From the IMG/VR virus record IMGVR_UViG_3300026114_000004, positions 1 through 42,233 of that record: DNA of 42,233 bases; one strand, written 5' to 3'. Every line of letters starts with the position of its first letter. Within the stretch, counting starts at the first letter, position 1. Both the position numbers and the translations under genes were made by a program. Of this stretch, positions 1 to 7,037 are shown one piece after another. Under the pieces are notes generated by a model. The model searched no databases. It worked only from the letters and a program-made list of their open reading frames with translations, and was not told the DNA's origin. Source of the DNA: a virus.

Positions 1-69
1 TTTTATGTAAATATACTATGTGTTGCAATGCAATATATCAAGTCAAACTAAAGGAATCAAATACAGTAA

Positions 70-303
70 ATGTTATCAATAACAGAAACATCTCATAACA
101 ATCATCCGCTTTTTGAAAAAGTTTTTACATTTTTTAAAATTTTAGCAATTCGTACAATTGTAATCGGTGAATCCATCGGTGCAGCAAAAGCAGCACAACA
201 GTTGTTTTCTCTCAATTATCGTGAAGAAGCACAGGCTGTTATGATGAATTATCGTCGGTCTGCTGAAGCAAAGAGTCGTCTAATTAAAAGTTTGAAAAAG
301 TAA
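70..303 (+). CDS. hypothetical small protein
   Basis: This 77-residue protein is not recognised. It has one short hydrophobic stretch (FFKILAIRTIVIG, about residues 21-33) and a basic tail (SRLIKSLKK). A purine-rich AAAGGA lies rather far (about 14 nt) upstream of the ATG. It is followed after 10 nt by another small gene with a good ribosome-binding site, and both end at the bidirectional terminator near 446-460, so they form a short plus-strand transcription unit facing a mostly minus-strand region. Confidence 0.6.
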   Translation: MLSITETSHNNHPLFEKVFTFFKILAIRTIVIGESIGAAKAAQQLFSLNYREEAQAVMMNYRRSAEAKSRLIKSLKK

Positions 304-313
304 GGAGTAGTGT

Positions 314-439
314 ATGAGTAATATAGAAGAAAAACAGAGAAAAATTGAATTGGCTGAGAACAAATATAAACAGAGTTTGTATCAGGGAGCACTCAAATCA
401 TTTAGAGTTTTTCCTGCGTTTTCAACTGACCACAAGTAA
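314..439 (+). CDS. hypothetical 41-aa protein
   Basis: This 41-codon frame starts MSNIEEKQRKIELAENKY and ends FSTDHK. The ATG is preceded by TAAGGAG at suitable spacing, and the terminator follows directly after the stop. The first half is charged and predicted helical. The function is unknown. It is probably co-transcribed with the gene at 70-303. Confidence 0.6.
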   Translation: MSNIEEKQRKIELAENKYKQSLYQGALKSFRVFPAFSTDHK

Positions 440-440
440 T

Positions 441-468
441 AAAAAAGCGGCTAAGCCGCTTTTTTTGT
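441..468. terminator. bidirectional intrinsic terminator
   Basis: AGCGGC and GCCGCT (446-460) form a short GC-rich stem around TAA. An A-run lies on the left and a T-run on the right, so it can terminate both the plus-strand pair ending at 439 and the minus-strand dCMP deaminase transcript ending at 473. Confidence 0.8.
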
Positions 469-472
469 GTCA

Positions 473-970
473 TTAATTTAATCGTGTTGTTGGAATTCCT
501 GAGTGTTCCAAAAATTCTAAACCATCTGCATTACGATAAACTTTTTCATAATATACTTCTTTGATACCAGCCTGATGAATTCCTTTTGCACATTCAATAC
601 AAGGGGCGTGAGTGACAAATAGTGTTGCACCCCGTCCACTTTCGGTTGATTGTGTTAACTTCATCAATGCATTCATCTCAGCATGCAATACTTCTGGTTT
701 AGTTTCTAATCTATAATTTTCCCCGTCTTTATTCATGTACGGATATTGTTCACATAGATTGTCTACACCATGCCAATTTTTCTTGTCATCTTTTAAATAT
801 ATTTTATGCTCGCAATCATTGTCCCACCCACTTGGAGTTCCATTCCAAGAGAATGACACAATGTTGTCATTTTTAACAATAATAGAACCAACTTGCAATC
901 GCTTGGCTCGTGACAATTTAGCACATTCTCGTGCCACATTCATATAAAAGTCGAGTAATCTTTTTTTCAT
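473..970 (-). CDS. deoxycytidylate (dCMP) deaminase
   Basis: This enzyme deaminates dCMP to dUMP, feeding thymidylate synthesis; phages carry it to balance deoxynucleotide pools. The zinc-deaminase signature is complete: HAEMNAL at residues 96-102 (zinc His96 and catalytic Glu98) and PCIEC at 123-127 (zinc Cys124 and Cys127). Its 165 aa fit the compact T4/ComEB-type enzymes. The ATG at 970 overlaps the stop of the upstream 78-aa gene (ATGA), so the two are translationally coupled. The gene ends just before the shared terminator at 446-460. A free cytidine deaminase is less likely because of the long insert (about residues 42-90) between the N-terminal helix and the HAE motif, which is typical of dCMP deaminases. 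Confidence 0.93.
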   Translation of the reverse strand: MKKRLLDFYMNVARECAKLSRAKRLQVGSIIVKNDNIVSFSWNGTPSGWDNDCEHKIYLKDDKKNWHGVDNLCEQYPYMNKDGENYRLETKPEVLHAEMNALMKLTQSTESGRGATLFVTHAPCIECAKGIHQAGIKEVYYEKVYRNADGLEFLEHSGIPTTRLN

Positions 971-1203
971 TTTATTAATTCAAACCACGTTTTAAATTGT
1001 TCTTCTTCAAACCATAGGTAAAATGTATTCTCGAATTTTTTATAATCCCAAACTACAACGCTATTATTATTTTGCTCTTTGCACCAATCTGATATTCTTG
1101 ACCAAATAACCCATTGTTCAGCCACAGATTTGCATTCTAAAGATACCGGATTACCATCAATATATTTTTGAGGTAATTTTTTTCGATAGGATATTAATTT
1201 CAT
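967..1203 (-). CDS. hypothetical protein, 78 aa
   Basis: The function is unknown. The C-terminal half (about residues 38-78) has the pattern W..K....(aromatic)YLWFEEEQFKTWFELI. This resembles the tails of the small proteins at 17764-17982, 17979-18209 and 18526-18753, so it may belong to the same phage family. It overlaps the dCMP deaminase start by 4 nt and its own ATG overlaps the upstream stop (TAATG). Confidence 0.65.
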   Translation of the reverse strand: MKLISYRKKLPQKYIDGNPVSLECKSVAEQWVIWSRISDWCKEQNNNSVVVWDYKKFENTFYLWFEEEQFKTWFELIK

Positions 1204-1433
1204 TATTTTTCTGGGGTTTTTAGTTTTTCTAGTAGTAGTTCATGCTGGGTTAAATTTCTACACCAGTATTGACCTTTTATTGGTACTTTGCCCCAACCAT
1301 CCATATAAATGTAATTTTGCCAATAAAACTTTAACCAAATTGTTTTTCCAGATATCGTGCTTTTCTTAGGAAACCATGCGAACTTTTTGATCCACTTTTC
1401 TTTGGGGTTATAAAAAGCAGATATGTGTTTCAT
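1203..1433 (-). CDS. hypothetical protein, 76 aa
   Basis: This aromatic-rich, basic protein (MKHISAFYNPKEKW start, many Trp, Tyr and Lys) has no recognised family. I prefer the ATG at 1433 over an upstream start at 1457, because the latter overlaps the end of the 59-aa gene while 1433 leaves a 10-nt gap. The stop overlaps the next start as TAATG. Confidence 0.6.
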   Translation of the reverse strand: MKHISAFYNPKEKWIKKFAWFPKKSTISGKTIWLKFYWQNYIYMDGWGKVPIKGQYWCRNLTQHELLLEKLKTPEK

Positions 1434-1443
1434 GTTGTGTTCT

Positions 1444-1623
1444 TTATCTACTAACACACTCTTTTTCTAATTTATAACGGGATTTTAGCCACCAACGATA
1501 CCTACCAAAATATTCTGCTGGTGTGTCACATTCAGGAGATAAGCCGAGGTCAGATAGTTCATCTTTGTACTCAACCCACATACGGTTTAACCAAACTCTA
1601 AATGGTGTCTCTTTTTCGAGCAT
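1444..1623 (-). CDS. small phage protein, 59 aa
   Basis: This short frame runs from MLEKETPFRVWLNRMW to KECVSR. The pattern (FRVWLNRMWVEYKDE, then AEYFGRYRWWLKSRY) matches a type of small protein I know from marine T4-like phages, of unknown function. It starts inside the last codons of the membrane-protein gene upstream (26-nt overlap), as is common in this gene array. Confidence 0.65.
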   Translation of the reverse strand: MLEKETPFRVWLNRMWVEYKDELSDLGLSPECDTPAEYFGRYRWWLKSRYKLEKECVSR

Positions 1624-1876
1624 TTTTGATCACCTCTATCATTTCGACATTTTCGCGATTAACCTTTTCACGGGCTCTATCCCATTCAAGGTATGTAAGA
1701 AAGACTATAAAGAAAAGCAAGCCCAAACTAGTTGGTACTACAATAAAACCTTCAATCCACAAATAACCCAACCACTCTGCAATATACCCAGATATAACAC
1801 CGACTAAACAAAAAACGGATGGTATTCCCACGGGCCATGCCATATTCTTTAAAAACTCTTTCCAAACTCTACTCAT
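1598..1876 (-). CDS. small two-helix membrane protein
   Basis: From the ATG at 1876 (MSRVWKEF) this is 92 aa with two membrane segments (about residues 12-33 and 40-62) and a charged tail, DRAREKVNRENVEMIEVIKN. That tail resembles the end of the membrane protein at 22686-22976 (DAREEVAQENETLVEVLK), so the two are probably paralogues. The start at 1876 follows the ferredoxin stop directly, with AAAGGTGA as ribosome-binding site; a start at 1918 would lie inside the ferredoxin gene. The function is unknown. Confidence 0.65.
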   Translation of the reverse strand: MSRVWKEFLKNMAWPVGIPSVFCLVGVISGYIAEWLGYLWIEGFIVVPTSLGLLFFIVFLTYLEWDRAREKVNRENVEMIEVIKNARKRDTI

Positions 1877-1877
1877 A

Positions 1878-2231
1878 TTAGTCACCTTTGCCGGGTTCTG
1901 GTGAGAAGTGGTTTTCAAATTTATTTTCTACGCCGTCCCATTCTGCTGCATCTTGGGGAACATCTTCTTTTCTTATTGCTGTGATGTTTGGCCATTTCTT
2001 TGAATATTCACTGTTAATGTTTTCCCAGAATTGTAGTATATCTCCTTCCAAATCATCACCAGAGACAATAGCATCTGCTGGACATTCAGGCTCACAAAGT
2101 GTGCAATCAATGCATTCATCTGGATCAATTACGAGCATATCCTCGCCCTCGTAAAAACAGTCCACCGGGCAGACTTCGACACAATCCATATACTTGCATT
2201 TAATGCAATTATCCGTTACCAAATATGTCAT
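1878..2231 (-). CDS. fdxA: 7Fe ferredoxin (3Fe-4S / 4Fe-4S), FdxA type
   Basis: This is a low-potential electron carrier of the Azotobacter ferredoxin I / FdxA family. All family cysteines are present: C9, C12, C17, C21, C25, C40, C43, C46 and C50. By analogy C9, C17 and C50 bind the 3Fe-4S cluster, and C21, C40, C43 and C46 bind the 4Fe-4S cluster. CPVDC (21-25) and [12 protein letters not shown] (40-51) are diagnostic. The acidic C-terminal half (about 60-117) is also usual. Its partner is not shown by the sequence. The radical SAM protein at 2846-4096 and the oxygenase-like protein at 28430-29038 both need electrons, so serving one of them is an inference. An SD (AAAGAGA) precedes the ATG. 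Confidence 0.92.
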   Translation of the reverse strand: MTYLVTDNCIKCKYMDCVEVCPVDCFYEGEDMLVIDPDECIDCTLCEPECPADAIVSGDDLEGDILQFWENINSEYSKKWPNITAIRKEDVPQDAAEWDGVENKFENHFSPEPGKGD

Positions 2232-2240
2232 ATTCTCTTT

Positions 2241-2843
2241 TTATCCTGTAATAAGATTATAAATCTCTTGCCAGTTTCTAACACGAGTTGCATTGCCTTT
2301 ATAATCTGTATTGTGGTCGTGTGCAAGTAGAACACTGTCTAAACCGGCGGTTAGCCCATCATCTGCATTGCTGGACTTATCTTCAATCCAAAAACAATTT
2401 GTATTTTTATAATCATTTAGTGCAGCAACTTTGTTCGCACCACACGACAAAAACACATATTTTTCAAATACTGTTTCACCAAATAGTTTTTCTAAATTCA
2501 TAACACGAAGTTTTTGTGCATATCTGTTGTCAGTCATACTGGTGATGCAGTGAAAAACATATCCGTGTTCACGGTGTAATTTTTGAACATAGTGAATAGC
2601 ATCACGAAATGGTGGTAAAAACCCCATCATCGCTGATTGGTTAAACCATTCAATCATTTGATAGGCATTTTTAAGTTTATACCTATCACCAGCCCTATAT
2701 GCAGATGCATCTTTCACCGGGTATCCGTTATCGTGCATCCACAAATCAAAAGAATGAATCCAGTCTAACAGCACACCGTCACAGTCTACTAGTATTATTT
2801 TCTCTCGTAGCAGTTCTGGGCTAATCCAATCTATATCATTCAT
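2241..2843 (-). CDS. HAD-family phosphatase, 5'(3')-deoxyribonucleotidase-like
   Basis: This 200-aa HAD hydrolase has motif I DCDGVLLD (20-27; nucleophile Asp20, general acid/base Asp22), motif II TS (101-102), a lysine in NKVAAL (138) and the acidic motif WIEDKSSNADD (153-162). The small helical cap between motifs I and II is like that of 5'-deoxyribonucleotidases, which dephosphorylate deoxynucleoside monophosphates. With the dCMP deaminase nearby, a role in nucleotide pools is likely, but the substrate is inferred. A polynucleotide 3'-phosphatase is an alternative. It lies 2 nt upstream of the radical SAM stop, in the same operon. Confidence 0.75.
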   Translation of the reverse strand: MNDIDWISPELLREKIILVDCDGVLLDWIHSFDLWMHDNGYPVKDASAYRAGDRYKLKNAYQMIEWFNQSAMMGFLPPFRDAIHYVQKLHREHGYVFHCITSMTDNRYAQKLRVMNLEKLFGETVFEKYVFLSCGANKVAALNDYKNTNCFWIEDKSSNADDGLTAGLDSVLLAHDHNTDYKGNATRVRNWQEIYNLITG

Positions 2844-2845
2844 AG

Positions 2846-4096
2846 TTATATTTTACTAAACATCTGGTTTTCTTGTTTTAAAAGATAAACTACTTTGCCA
2901 AATTTAGGGTGTTTATCAGTATACACATTTTGTTTATCAAATTCATCTTGATTCCAAGTCCCCCAATTCCACATTTTTTGCCATTCGATATGTTTGATTC
3001 CTAATTCATTGCACAATTTAACAAAATCGGGAATTTCTTCATAGTTTGCTAACTGTACTACATAATCAGCAGATATTTTTGTTTCTGCTGATGTTTTATC
3101 AATTAAATCTTTAATCCATATCACGTTTTCGATTAATGTTTCCCAGTTTCCGTTGACTCGAGTTTTCGCATAGGTTTCGGGAGTTGCAGCATCAAAACTG
3201 ATACGCATTTCTGATATATTTGGGAGTAATTTTGTTATCAAATCTGATTTCTTTTTTAAAAAACTTCCATTTGTTTGTATAATGTTTTTGATATTAGGTT
3301 TATTTTTATTTGCAATATGCTCCATTATATCTAGGTATGGCTGTGAAATAAACGGTTCTCCACCACACCAGCGTATGTTTATGGGTTGGTCTTCTATACG
3401 ATCAATTATATTATATTTTATATAGTCGGCAATTTTATCATTTATTGGTCGTATAACATGATGTTTGTTAGTATTAATAACTTCTGTTCGACAACTAGGA
3501 CATTTGAAATTGCAAGTATAGTCGAAGTCAAAAATTAAATTTTTTGGTATTTCATTTACTAATAGTTGGTTGGACTCTGGCAATAACAGTGGTTCTTCTT
3601 CTTGCTCACTTTCATATCTGTATTCTGATTTATCAATCTTTGAAAAGAACGAACATATTTTATTATTGCAATATAGATATCTTCCTTCTAGAATTTCATA
3701 CCTAATACTTTGTGCGAGATCACTGTTGAGTATTTCAAAAATATCGTCGTGATCAAAAATATTTCCAACAAATTTTGGAATCCACGATGGACTCGAACAA
3801 ACAAAGACATCACCATTAGAATGTATTCCCAATGTTTCCCACGGAACAGTACAGTGTTGCTTTTTGTATTGTTTATCGAAAAATATCTGTTGCTGTCTTT
3901 GTTTATTATCTTCGGCTAACTGCTCACCATGTTGTACTATTTCTTCATATGACTGAGTCATTATTTGTTTAAAATTTTCGATTTCAGCATTGATTTCTGG
4001 GTCTGCCGCCTTAACGCCATTTATCATATCTTCATAACTAGGCCAATCGGGCCCAGCAAATGCTTTATAATCTTTATAGCCTATAATGTGTTTCAT
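2846..4096 (-). CDS. radical SAM protein with N-terminal SPASM-like region
   Basis: A radical SAM core starts near residue 188. CNFKCPSC (residues 195-202) is the CX3CX2C motif that binds the 4Fe-4S/SAM cluster, followed by a glycine-rich motif (RWCGGEPF) and a strand ending QTNG. In front of the core, about residues 80-150, lies a segment of the kind normally found after it in SPASM proteins: CTVPWETLGIHSNGDVFVC, then GNIFD, with Cys82, Cys100, Cys143 and Cys148 as possible ligands for a second cluster. Total length is 416 aa. The ATG at 4096 shares its A with the stop of the upstream gene (TGATG). The target is unknown; SPASM relatives modify peptides or proteins. Similar proteins occur in marine T4-like phages. 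Confidence 0.85.
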   Translation of the reverse strand: MKHIIGYKDYKAFAGPDWPSYEDMINGVKAADPEINAEIENFKQIMTQSYEEIVQHGEQLAEDNKQRQQQIFFDKQYKKQHCTVPWETLGIHSNGDVFVCSSPSWIPKFVGNIFDHDDIFEILNSDLAQSIRYEILEGRYLYCNNKICSFFSKIDKSEYRYESEQEEEPLLLPESNQLLVNEIPKNLIFDFDYTCNFKCPSCRTEVINTNKHHVIRPINDKIADYIKYNIIDRIEDQPINIRWCGGEPFISQPYLDIMEHIANKNKPNIKNIIQTNGSFLKKKSDLITKLLPNISEMRISFDAATPETYAKTRVNGNWETLIENVIWIKDLIDKTSAETKISADYVVQLANYEEIPDFVKLCNELGIKHIEWQKMWNWGTWNQDEFDKQNVYTDKHPKFGKVVYLLKQENQMFSKI

Positions 4097-4305
4097 CAAG
4101 ATTTGTTTGACTTATACGTCTTTATTACAACAGAATCATTTTTAATTTTTATGGGCATATCTATACATTTTTCAATATCTAAAAGGTATTTGTCTAAAAC
4201 GCCATTGTTAAAATCAGAAATCATAATGTCAGTATGATCCTGAGCAATTTGCTCAGGATCTGAATCGCCCAGTCTGTCGTACAATATGTGGGGACTTCTA
4301 CTCAT
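4096..4305 (-). CDS. hypothetical 69-aa protein coupled to radical SAM gene
   Basis: This acidic small protein (start MSRSPHILYDRLGDSD, end VVIKTYKSNKS) is not recognised. Its stop overlaps the radical SAM start by one base, implying translational coupling. That makes it a candidate partner or substrate of the radical SAM enzyme, although no leader-peptide motif is visible and it could simply be another small phage protein. Confidence 0.6.
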   Translation of the reverse strand: MSRSPHILYDRLGDSDPEQIAQDHTDIMISDFNNGVLDKYLLDIEKCIDMPIKIKNDSVVIKTYKSNKS

Positions 4306-4307
4306 TA

Positions 4308-4502
4308 CTAGTCATCCAGTGCCTTTTGTGCACAATATACCGCATCTTCAGTTTCTATACGGTCACGCACTAATATAGCACCATTACGCAAAAACCAACG
4401 GAGATTTTCAGGTGTTGCTGTTTTTCTATTTTTCGGAATTTCAGTGAAGTGGCTAATTGTTTTTTCCCAACGATTACTCCACTTTTTGGTTTCATTTTGC
4501 AT
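4308..4502 (-). CDS. hypothetical protein, 64 aa
   Basis: This is a basic, Trp-rich protein (MQNETKKWSNRWEKT start) of unknown function. The ATG at 4502 is chosen because GGAG lies 6 nt upstream of it; an ATG at 4514 would overlap that SD. A TAAATA-type promoter and a small SD-masking hairpin precede it (4509-4534). Confidence 0.6.
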   Translation of the reverse strand: MQNETKKWSNRWEKTISHFTEIPKNRKTATPENLRWFLRNGAILVRDRIETEDAVYCAQKALDD

Positions 4503-4508
4503 TGTTGT

Positions 4509-4534
4509 CTCCATAGTGCGAGGAGGTATTTACT
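4509..4534 (-). promoter_or_regulatory. late-type promoter with SD-masking hairpin
   Basis: Minus-strand AGTAAATA (4527-4534) is followed by CCTCC (4522-4526), whose CTCC can pair with the GGAG ribosome-binding site at 4509-4512. A transcript starting about 6 nt after the element would lack the pairing arm. The stem is only 4 bp, so this is the weakest of the hairpin loci. Confidence 0.4.
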
Positions 4535-4556
4535 TTGTGTTTTTACTGGCTCAACA

Positions 4557-4706
4557 TTAACTGGTCACTGTTGACATATTCTTAGTCACAGCAAGTTCCC
4601 ACTCAATGTCTCGCTTCTTGGCTTCAAGGTCATAAACCTTTCGCTCAAGGTCTTGAATCTCAGCATTGATTTGGTCACGCTCGTTCTTAAGATTTTCAAT
4701 ACTCAT
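4557..4706 (-). CDS. small coiled-coil protein, 49 aa
   Basis: This 49-codon frame (MSIENLKNERDQINAEIQDL onward) is almost entirely a charged heptad-like helix, so probably a coiled coil. An AAAGGAAA ribosome-binding site precedes the ATG. The function is unknown. Confidence 0.65.
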   Translation of the reverse strand: MSIENLKNERDQINAEIQDLERKVYDLEAKKRDIEWELAVTKNMSTVTS

Positions 4707-4719
4707 TTTGCTTTCCTTT

Positions 4720-4926
4720 TTAATCAACTTGAATGTCTACTAATTTGCCATCATTAAACACATAGTATGTACTAATATCGTATGTGCCATGAACTACCCA
4801 CACAACACCCTCGGCACCGGGTCTCATAGTTGCGTTTTTGATTCCTCGCTTTTGTAGCATATCTTGTACTACAATTAAATTTGTTGCTGGAATTCTTCTT
4901 TCTGGATCTCTAATTTCAAGTGACAT
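4720..4926 (-). CDS. hypothetical protein, 68 aa
   Basis: This is a compact protein starting MSLEIRDPERRIPATNLIVV. Alternating hydrophobic and charged residues suggest an alpha/beta fold. The SD is AAAGGTAG. No family is recognised. It sits 13 nt upstream of the coiled-coil gene at 4557-4706. Confidence 0.6.
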   Translation of the reverse strand: MSLEIRDPERRIPATNLIVVQDMLQKRGIKNATMRPGAEGVVWVVHGTYDISTYYVFNDGKLVDIQVD

Positions 4927-4970
4927 TGTTTTGTCTACCTTTTCTATTAATTAAAATTGACTTGATATAA

Positions 4971-5354
4971 TCACTCGGTCTCTGTTTCAACTTTGTGTGA
5001 CCACATGATCAGTGTGTCCAGCAGAATCACAGCAAGCAACCAACCAGTGCCCAGTGCAATCCAAGCACCGCCCACTGTGATTAATGTAAATGCCTGTGCA
5101 TAACTGCTGATTCGAAACAGCCAACCCAGAACGCCGCCACGTGCGAGTTCAGATACCTGACTGGCAAAGTTTGCTGGTGAGTCATTGAGCCAAAGCACAG
5201 AGTGTGCAATCATGGCAACTACAATCGCAGCCAAGCTTAAAAGCGACATAATCACTGCGGTAAGGTTGGCAACAGGTTCAAAGCCCACTAGCACACCCCA
5301 GTAGATGCCACTCCAGATGAAGGCGTGAGTGAGAACGGTTTTAAGAGTTTTCAT
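4971..5354 (-). CDS. four-helix membrane protein
   Basis: This 127-aa protein has four hydrophobic segments (about residues 10-27, 30-54, 72-92 and 96-116) and a short acidic tail (VETETE). It is not a recognised family. The coding sequence is clearly more GC-rich than the genes to its left, as are the next few genes to about 6360. A TTGACA promoter lies just upstream (5391-5419). Confidence 0.65.
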   Translation of the reverse strand: MKTLKTVLTHAFIWSGIYWGVLVGFEPVANLTAVIMSLLSLAAIVVAMIAHSVLWLNDSPANFASQVSELARGGVLGWLFRISSYAQAFTLITVGGAWIALGTGWLLAVILLDTLIMWSHKVETETE

Positions 5355-5390
5355 TATGTCTACCTTTTTTGTTTTTGACTATTGTATGCA

Positions 5391-5419
5391 AGTCTATGAT
5401 CACTTGATCAGGCTGTCAA
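5391..5419 (-). promoter_or_regulatory. sigma70-like promoter
   Basis: Minus-strand TTGACA (5414-5419), 17-bp spacer, TAGACT (5391-5396), placed to drive the membrane-protein gene that starts at 5354. The -35 lies inside the end of the upstream gene. Confidence 0.7.
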
Positions 5420-5731
5420 CCAATCAACATCGTCTTCAGTTACTACATACTCTGACCCATCGTACTCATCAATGAAGAATCTTGTGCCTTCCTGCAGCCA
5501 CTCAATGCTGAGAGCATCCGCACCACCCGGGTAGAAGTGATCTTCACCCTGTGCCCATTTGGCTCGTGCAGTTTCTTCGATCTCATCAGGATGGGCACTC
5601 GCTCGCACCAACTCTACGATGTCAGGGTCGAACAAACATTCCGAAATGGAACGATTCCAAGTATACCAACCGGCACCAAACCCCGGCGAGTAGAGCACTG
5701 CCACTTTACCGCCTTCAATAACTTTGTTCAT
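5408..5731 (-). CDS. phage-conserved hypothetical protein, 107 aa
   Basis: The start, GGKVAVLYSPGFGAGWYTWN, is a pattern I know from a widespread small phage protein of unknown function, also carrying a conserved cysteine followed by a DPDIVELV-type helix. It is acidic throughout, with an acidic C-terminus (EDDVDW). It is not an enzyme by any motif I recognise. Confidence 0.7.
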   Translation of the reverse strand: MNKVIEGGKVAVLYSPGFGAGWYTWNRSISECLFDPDIVELVRASAHPDEIEETARAKWAQGEDHFYPGGADALSIEWLQEGTRFFIDEYDGSEYVVTEDDVDWLTA

Positions 5732-5745
5732 TATTATTCCTCCTG

Positions 5746-5946
5746 TTATCGAGAAAACAGATCAACCAGAGTCTTTATATGGGCAAACTCTGACGATGAT
5801 TCGAACTCATCAACCTGATGTTTGCACACACACCCTTCCTCGTCACAGAACTGCGTGGTAAGGTCAATGGGCCTACCAGAGTGTTCGCAAGTGAAACGGG
5901 GGATGCCCGGGCTGACGTCTTGTGTCTTGATATAGATAGTACTCAT
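5746..5946 (-). CDS. small Cys-containing protein, 66 aa
   Basis: The protein carries four cysteines around residues 19-41 (FTCEHSGRPIDL, then FCDEEGCVCKH) with histidines, suggesting a small zinc-binding fold. The ribosome-binding site AGGAG lies 7 nt before the ATG inside a short hairpin (5951-5966). The function is unknown. Confidence 0.6.
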   Translation of the reverse strand: MSTIYIKTQDVSPGIPRFTCEHSGRPIDLTTQFCDEEGCVCKHQVDEFESSSEFAHIKTLVDLFSR

Positions 5947-5950
5947 CGAG

Positions 5951-5973
5951 AGTCTCCTGTTAGACTATTTAAA
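5951..5973 (-). promoter_or_regulatory. TAAATA promoter-like element with SD hairpin
   Basis: Minus-strand TTTAAATA (5966-5973) is followed by a stem AGTCT/AGACT (5962-5966 with 5951-5955) that encloses and partly pairs the AGGAG ribosome-binding site of the gene at 5746-5946. The element is a weaker match to TATAAATA than the others. Confidence 0.4.
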
Positions 5974-6112
5974 ATACCCATTCATTCCAAAACTTGATTG
6001 CTTCTCTGAACCCAAGGTTGACCAGTGCAATCCAGAAAAACATCACGGTGCCAAGCACAAGTGAGACTGGCATGCAAAGCACCCGCCAACAGTTGAATAG
6101 AATCTTTTTCAT
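5969..6112 (-). CDS. single-span membrane protein, 47 aa
   Basis: This short frame starts MKKILFNCWRVLCMPVSLVL and has one long hydrophobic segment (about residues 11-33) with a basic start. It has its own near-consensus sigma70 promoter at 6152-6180, which supports it being expressed. The function is unknown; tiny phage membrane proteins are often host-takeover or superinfection factors. Confidence 0.6.
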   Translation of the reverse strand: MKKILFNCWRVLCMPVSLVLGTVMFFWIALVNLGFREAIKFWNEWVF

Positions 6113-6151
6113 TATCGTATTGCCTTTGATGCTATCACTAATTCAGTAAAC

Positions 6152-6180
6152 AGTATACGATCAAGGGATCGTGCTGTCAA
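6152..6180 (-). promoter_or_regulatory. sigma70-like promoter
   Basis: Minus-strand TTGACA (6175-6180), 17-bp spacer, TATACT (6152-6157), 40 nt before the 47-aa gene starting at 6112. Near-perfect consensus. Confidence 0.8.
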
Positions 6181-6364
6181 GAATCAACTCATGCACTTCA
6201 CATTTGTACTGTTCATGCAAACTGTCAGTTTGTTCTTCCGTGAGTTCGTCACCAGTATCTTGGAACCGTGCCTCTTCAATGTACGCATCAACGAGGTCAG
6301 GCCAGTCCTGCATCATAATCCCACCAAACTCTACAATTTCAACTTCGCGTCCATTCAATTTCAT
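6161..6364 (-). CDS. small phage protein, NGREV/DAYI family
   Basis: This 67-aa acidic protein carries NGREVEIV at the start, then DAYIEEARFQDTGDELTEEQ. The same layout (NGREVDV, then DAYIDSAMWMDTEEEFTAAE) occurs at 12069-12293, so the two are paralogues. The (D/G)AYI.(S/A)A...DT motif is familiar from small phage proteins of unknown function. It has its own sigma70-like promoter. Confidence 0.65.
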   Translation of the reverse strand: MKLNGREVEIVEFGGIMMQDWPDLVDAYIEEARFQDTGDELTEEQTDSLHEQYKCEVHELILDSTIP

Positions 6365-6396
6365 TTTTCAATCCTCTTTGGTAAAAATGTCTATAC

Positions 6397-6425
6397 AGTA
6401 TATGATTATAGACTAAGAATGTCAA
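6397..6425 (-). promoter_or_regulatory. sigma70-like promoter
   Basis: Minus-strand TTGACA (6420-6425), 17-bp spacer, TATACT (6397-6402), 33 nt upstream of the gene starting at 6364. Confidence 0.8.
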
Positions 6426-6691
6426 TCCCTTTCACTGGGATCAAAGTTTTTCCGACTACGCCGAAGTGTGTAATATGTCACAAAACACATTGTAATAAGA
6501 GCAATGTGTCCAATAATTGAATATCCAATTGTCACATACTCACCAACAGTGATACCAAAACTAATGCACCACATAAACGCTAATACATTGGTTGCTAAGT
6601 ATTTCCACTCAAGTGGTGCGTTTGCAAATGCATTTGTCGCTGGATCAATCAGCGAATACATAAACTTAATTAATTTCCATATACCAATCAT
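6422..6691 (-). CDS. small two-helix membrane protein
   Basis: This 89-aa protein has two hydrophobic segments (about residues 31-52 and 54-74) and a charged tail (RRSRKNFDPSERD). The function is unknown. It has its own promoter at 6731-6759. Its size and layout resemble the membrane proteins at 1598-1876 and 22686-22976, although the sequence match is weak. Confidence 0.6.
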   Translation of the reverse strand: MIGIWKLIKFMYSLIDPATNAFANAPLEWKYLATNVLAFMWCISFGITVGEYVTIGYSIIGHIALITMCFVTYYTLRRSRKNFDPSERD

Positions 6692-6730
6692 AATAAAACT
6701 CCCGTTTGAGTTTTTGCTTAATGTACATAG

Positions 6731-6759
6731 AGTATAGAGGAGTTAAAGAGTTATGTCAA
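6731..6759 (-). promoter_or_regulatory. sigma70-like promoter
   Basis: Minus-strand TTGACA (6754-6759), 17-bp spacer, TATACT (6731-6736), upstream of the membrane-protein gene starting at 6691. Confidence 0.8.
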
Positions 6760-6944
6760 CTCTCTGGTAGATAGAGACCATTTAATCTTAAACGATCCCA
6801 ATGCATTTGTGTTCGTGATATTTCACTATATAGATCATCTAACTCTTTTTTAAGTTCAGTGTGTGTGGAATCCATACGGTCTAATCCCTGCATTATATGC
6901 AGATTTTTATCTACCAAAGCATACAATTCTTTAACAGGACGCAT
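6756..6944 (-). CDS. small helical protein, paralogue of 8660-8860
   Basis: This 62-aa helical protein contains VDKNLHIMQGLDRMDSTHTE followed by a KKELDDLYSEI helix. The gene at 8660-8860 carries IDKTKRKMQGLSPIDPDYIE then a DYDLDNLHQEL helix, so both share (I/V)DK...MQGL..(M/I)D followed by an acidic helix. A zinc- or nucleic-acid-binding role is not indicated. Its own promoter lies at 6979-7007. Confidence 0.6.
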   Translation of the reverse strand: MRPVKELYALVDKNLHIMQGLDRMDSTHTELKKELDDLYSEISRTQMHWDRLRLNGLYLPES

Positions 6945-6978
6945 TTTTTTACCTTTTTAAAATATCAAATGATGGGGA

Positions 6979-7007
6979 AGTGTAAAAGAGTAGATTTATA
7001 TTGTCAA
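6979..7007 (-). promoter_or_regulatory. sigma70-like promoter
   Basis: Minus-strand TTGACA (7002-7007), 17-bp spacer, TACACT (6979-6984), upstream of the gene starting at 6944. Confidence 0.7.
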
Positions 7008-7037
7008 ACAGATTCAGTTTTTATCTGCATTTCAGAA

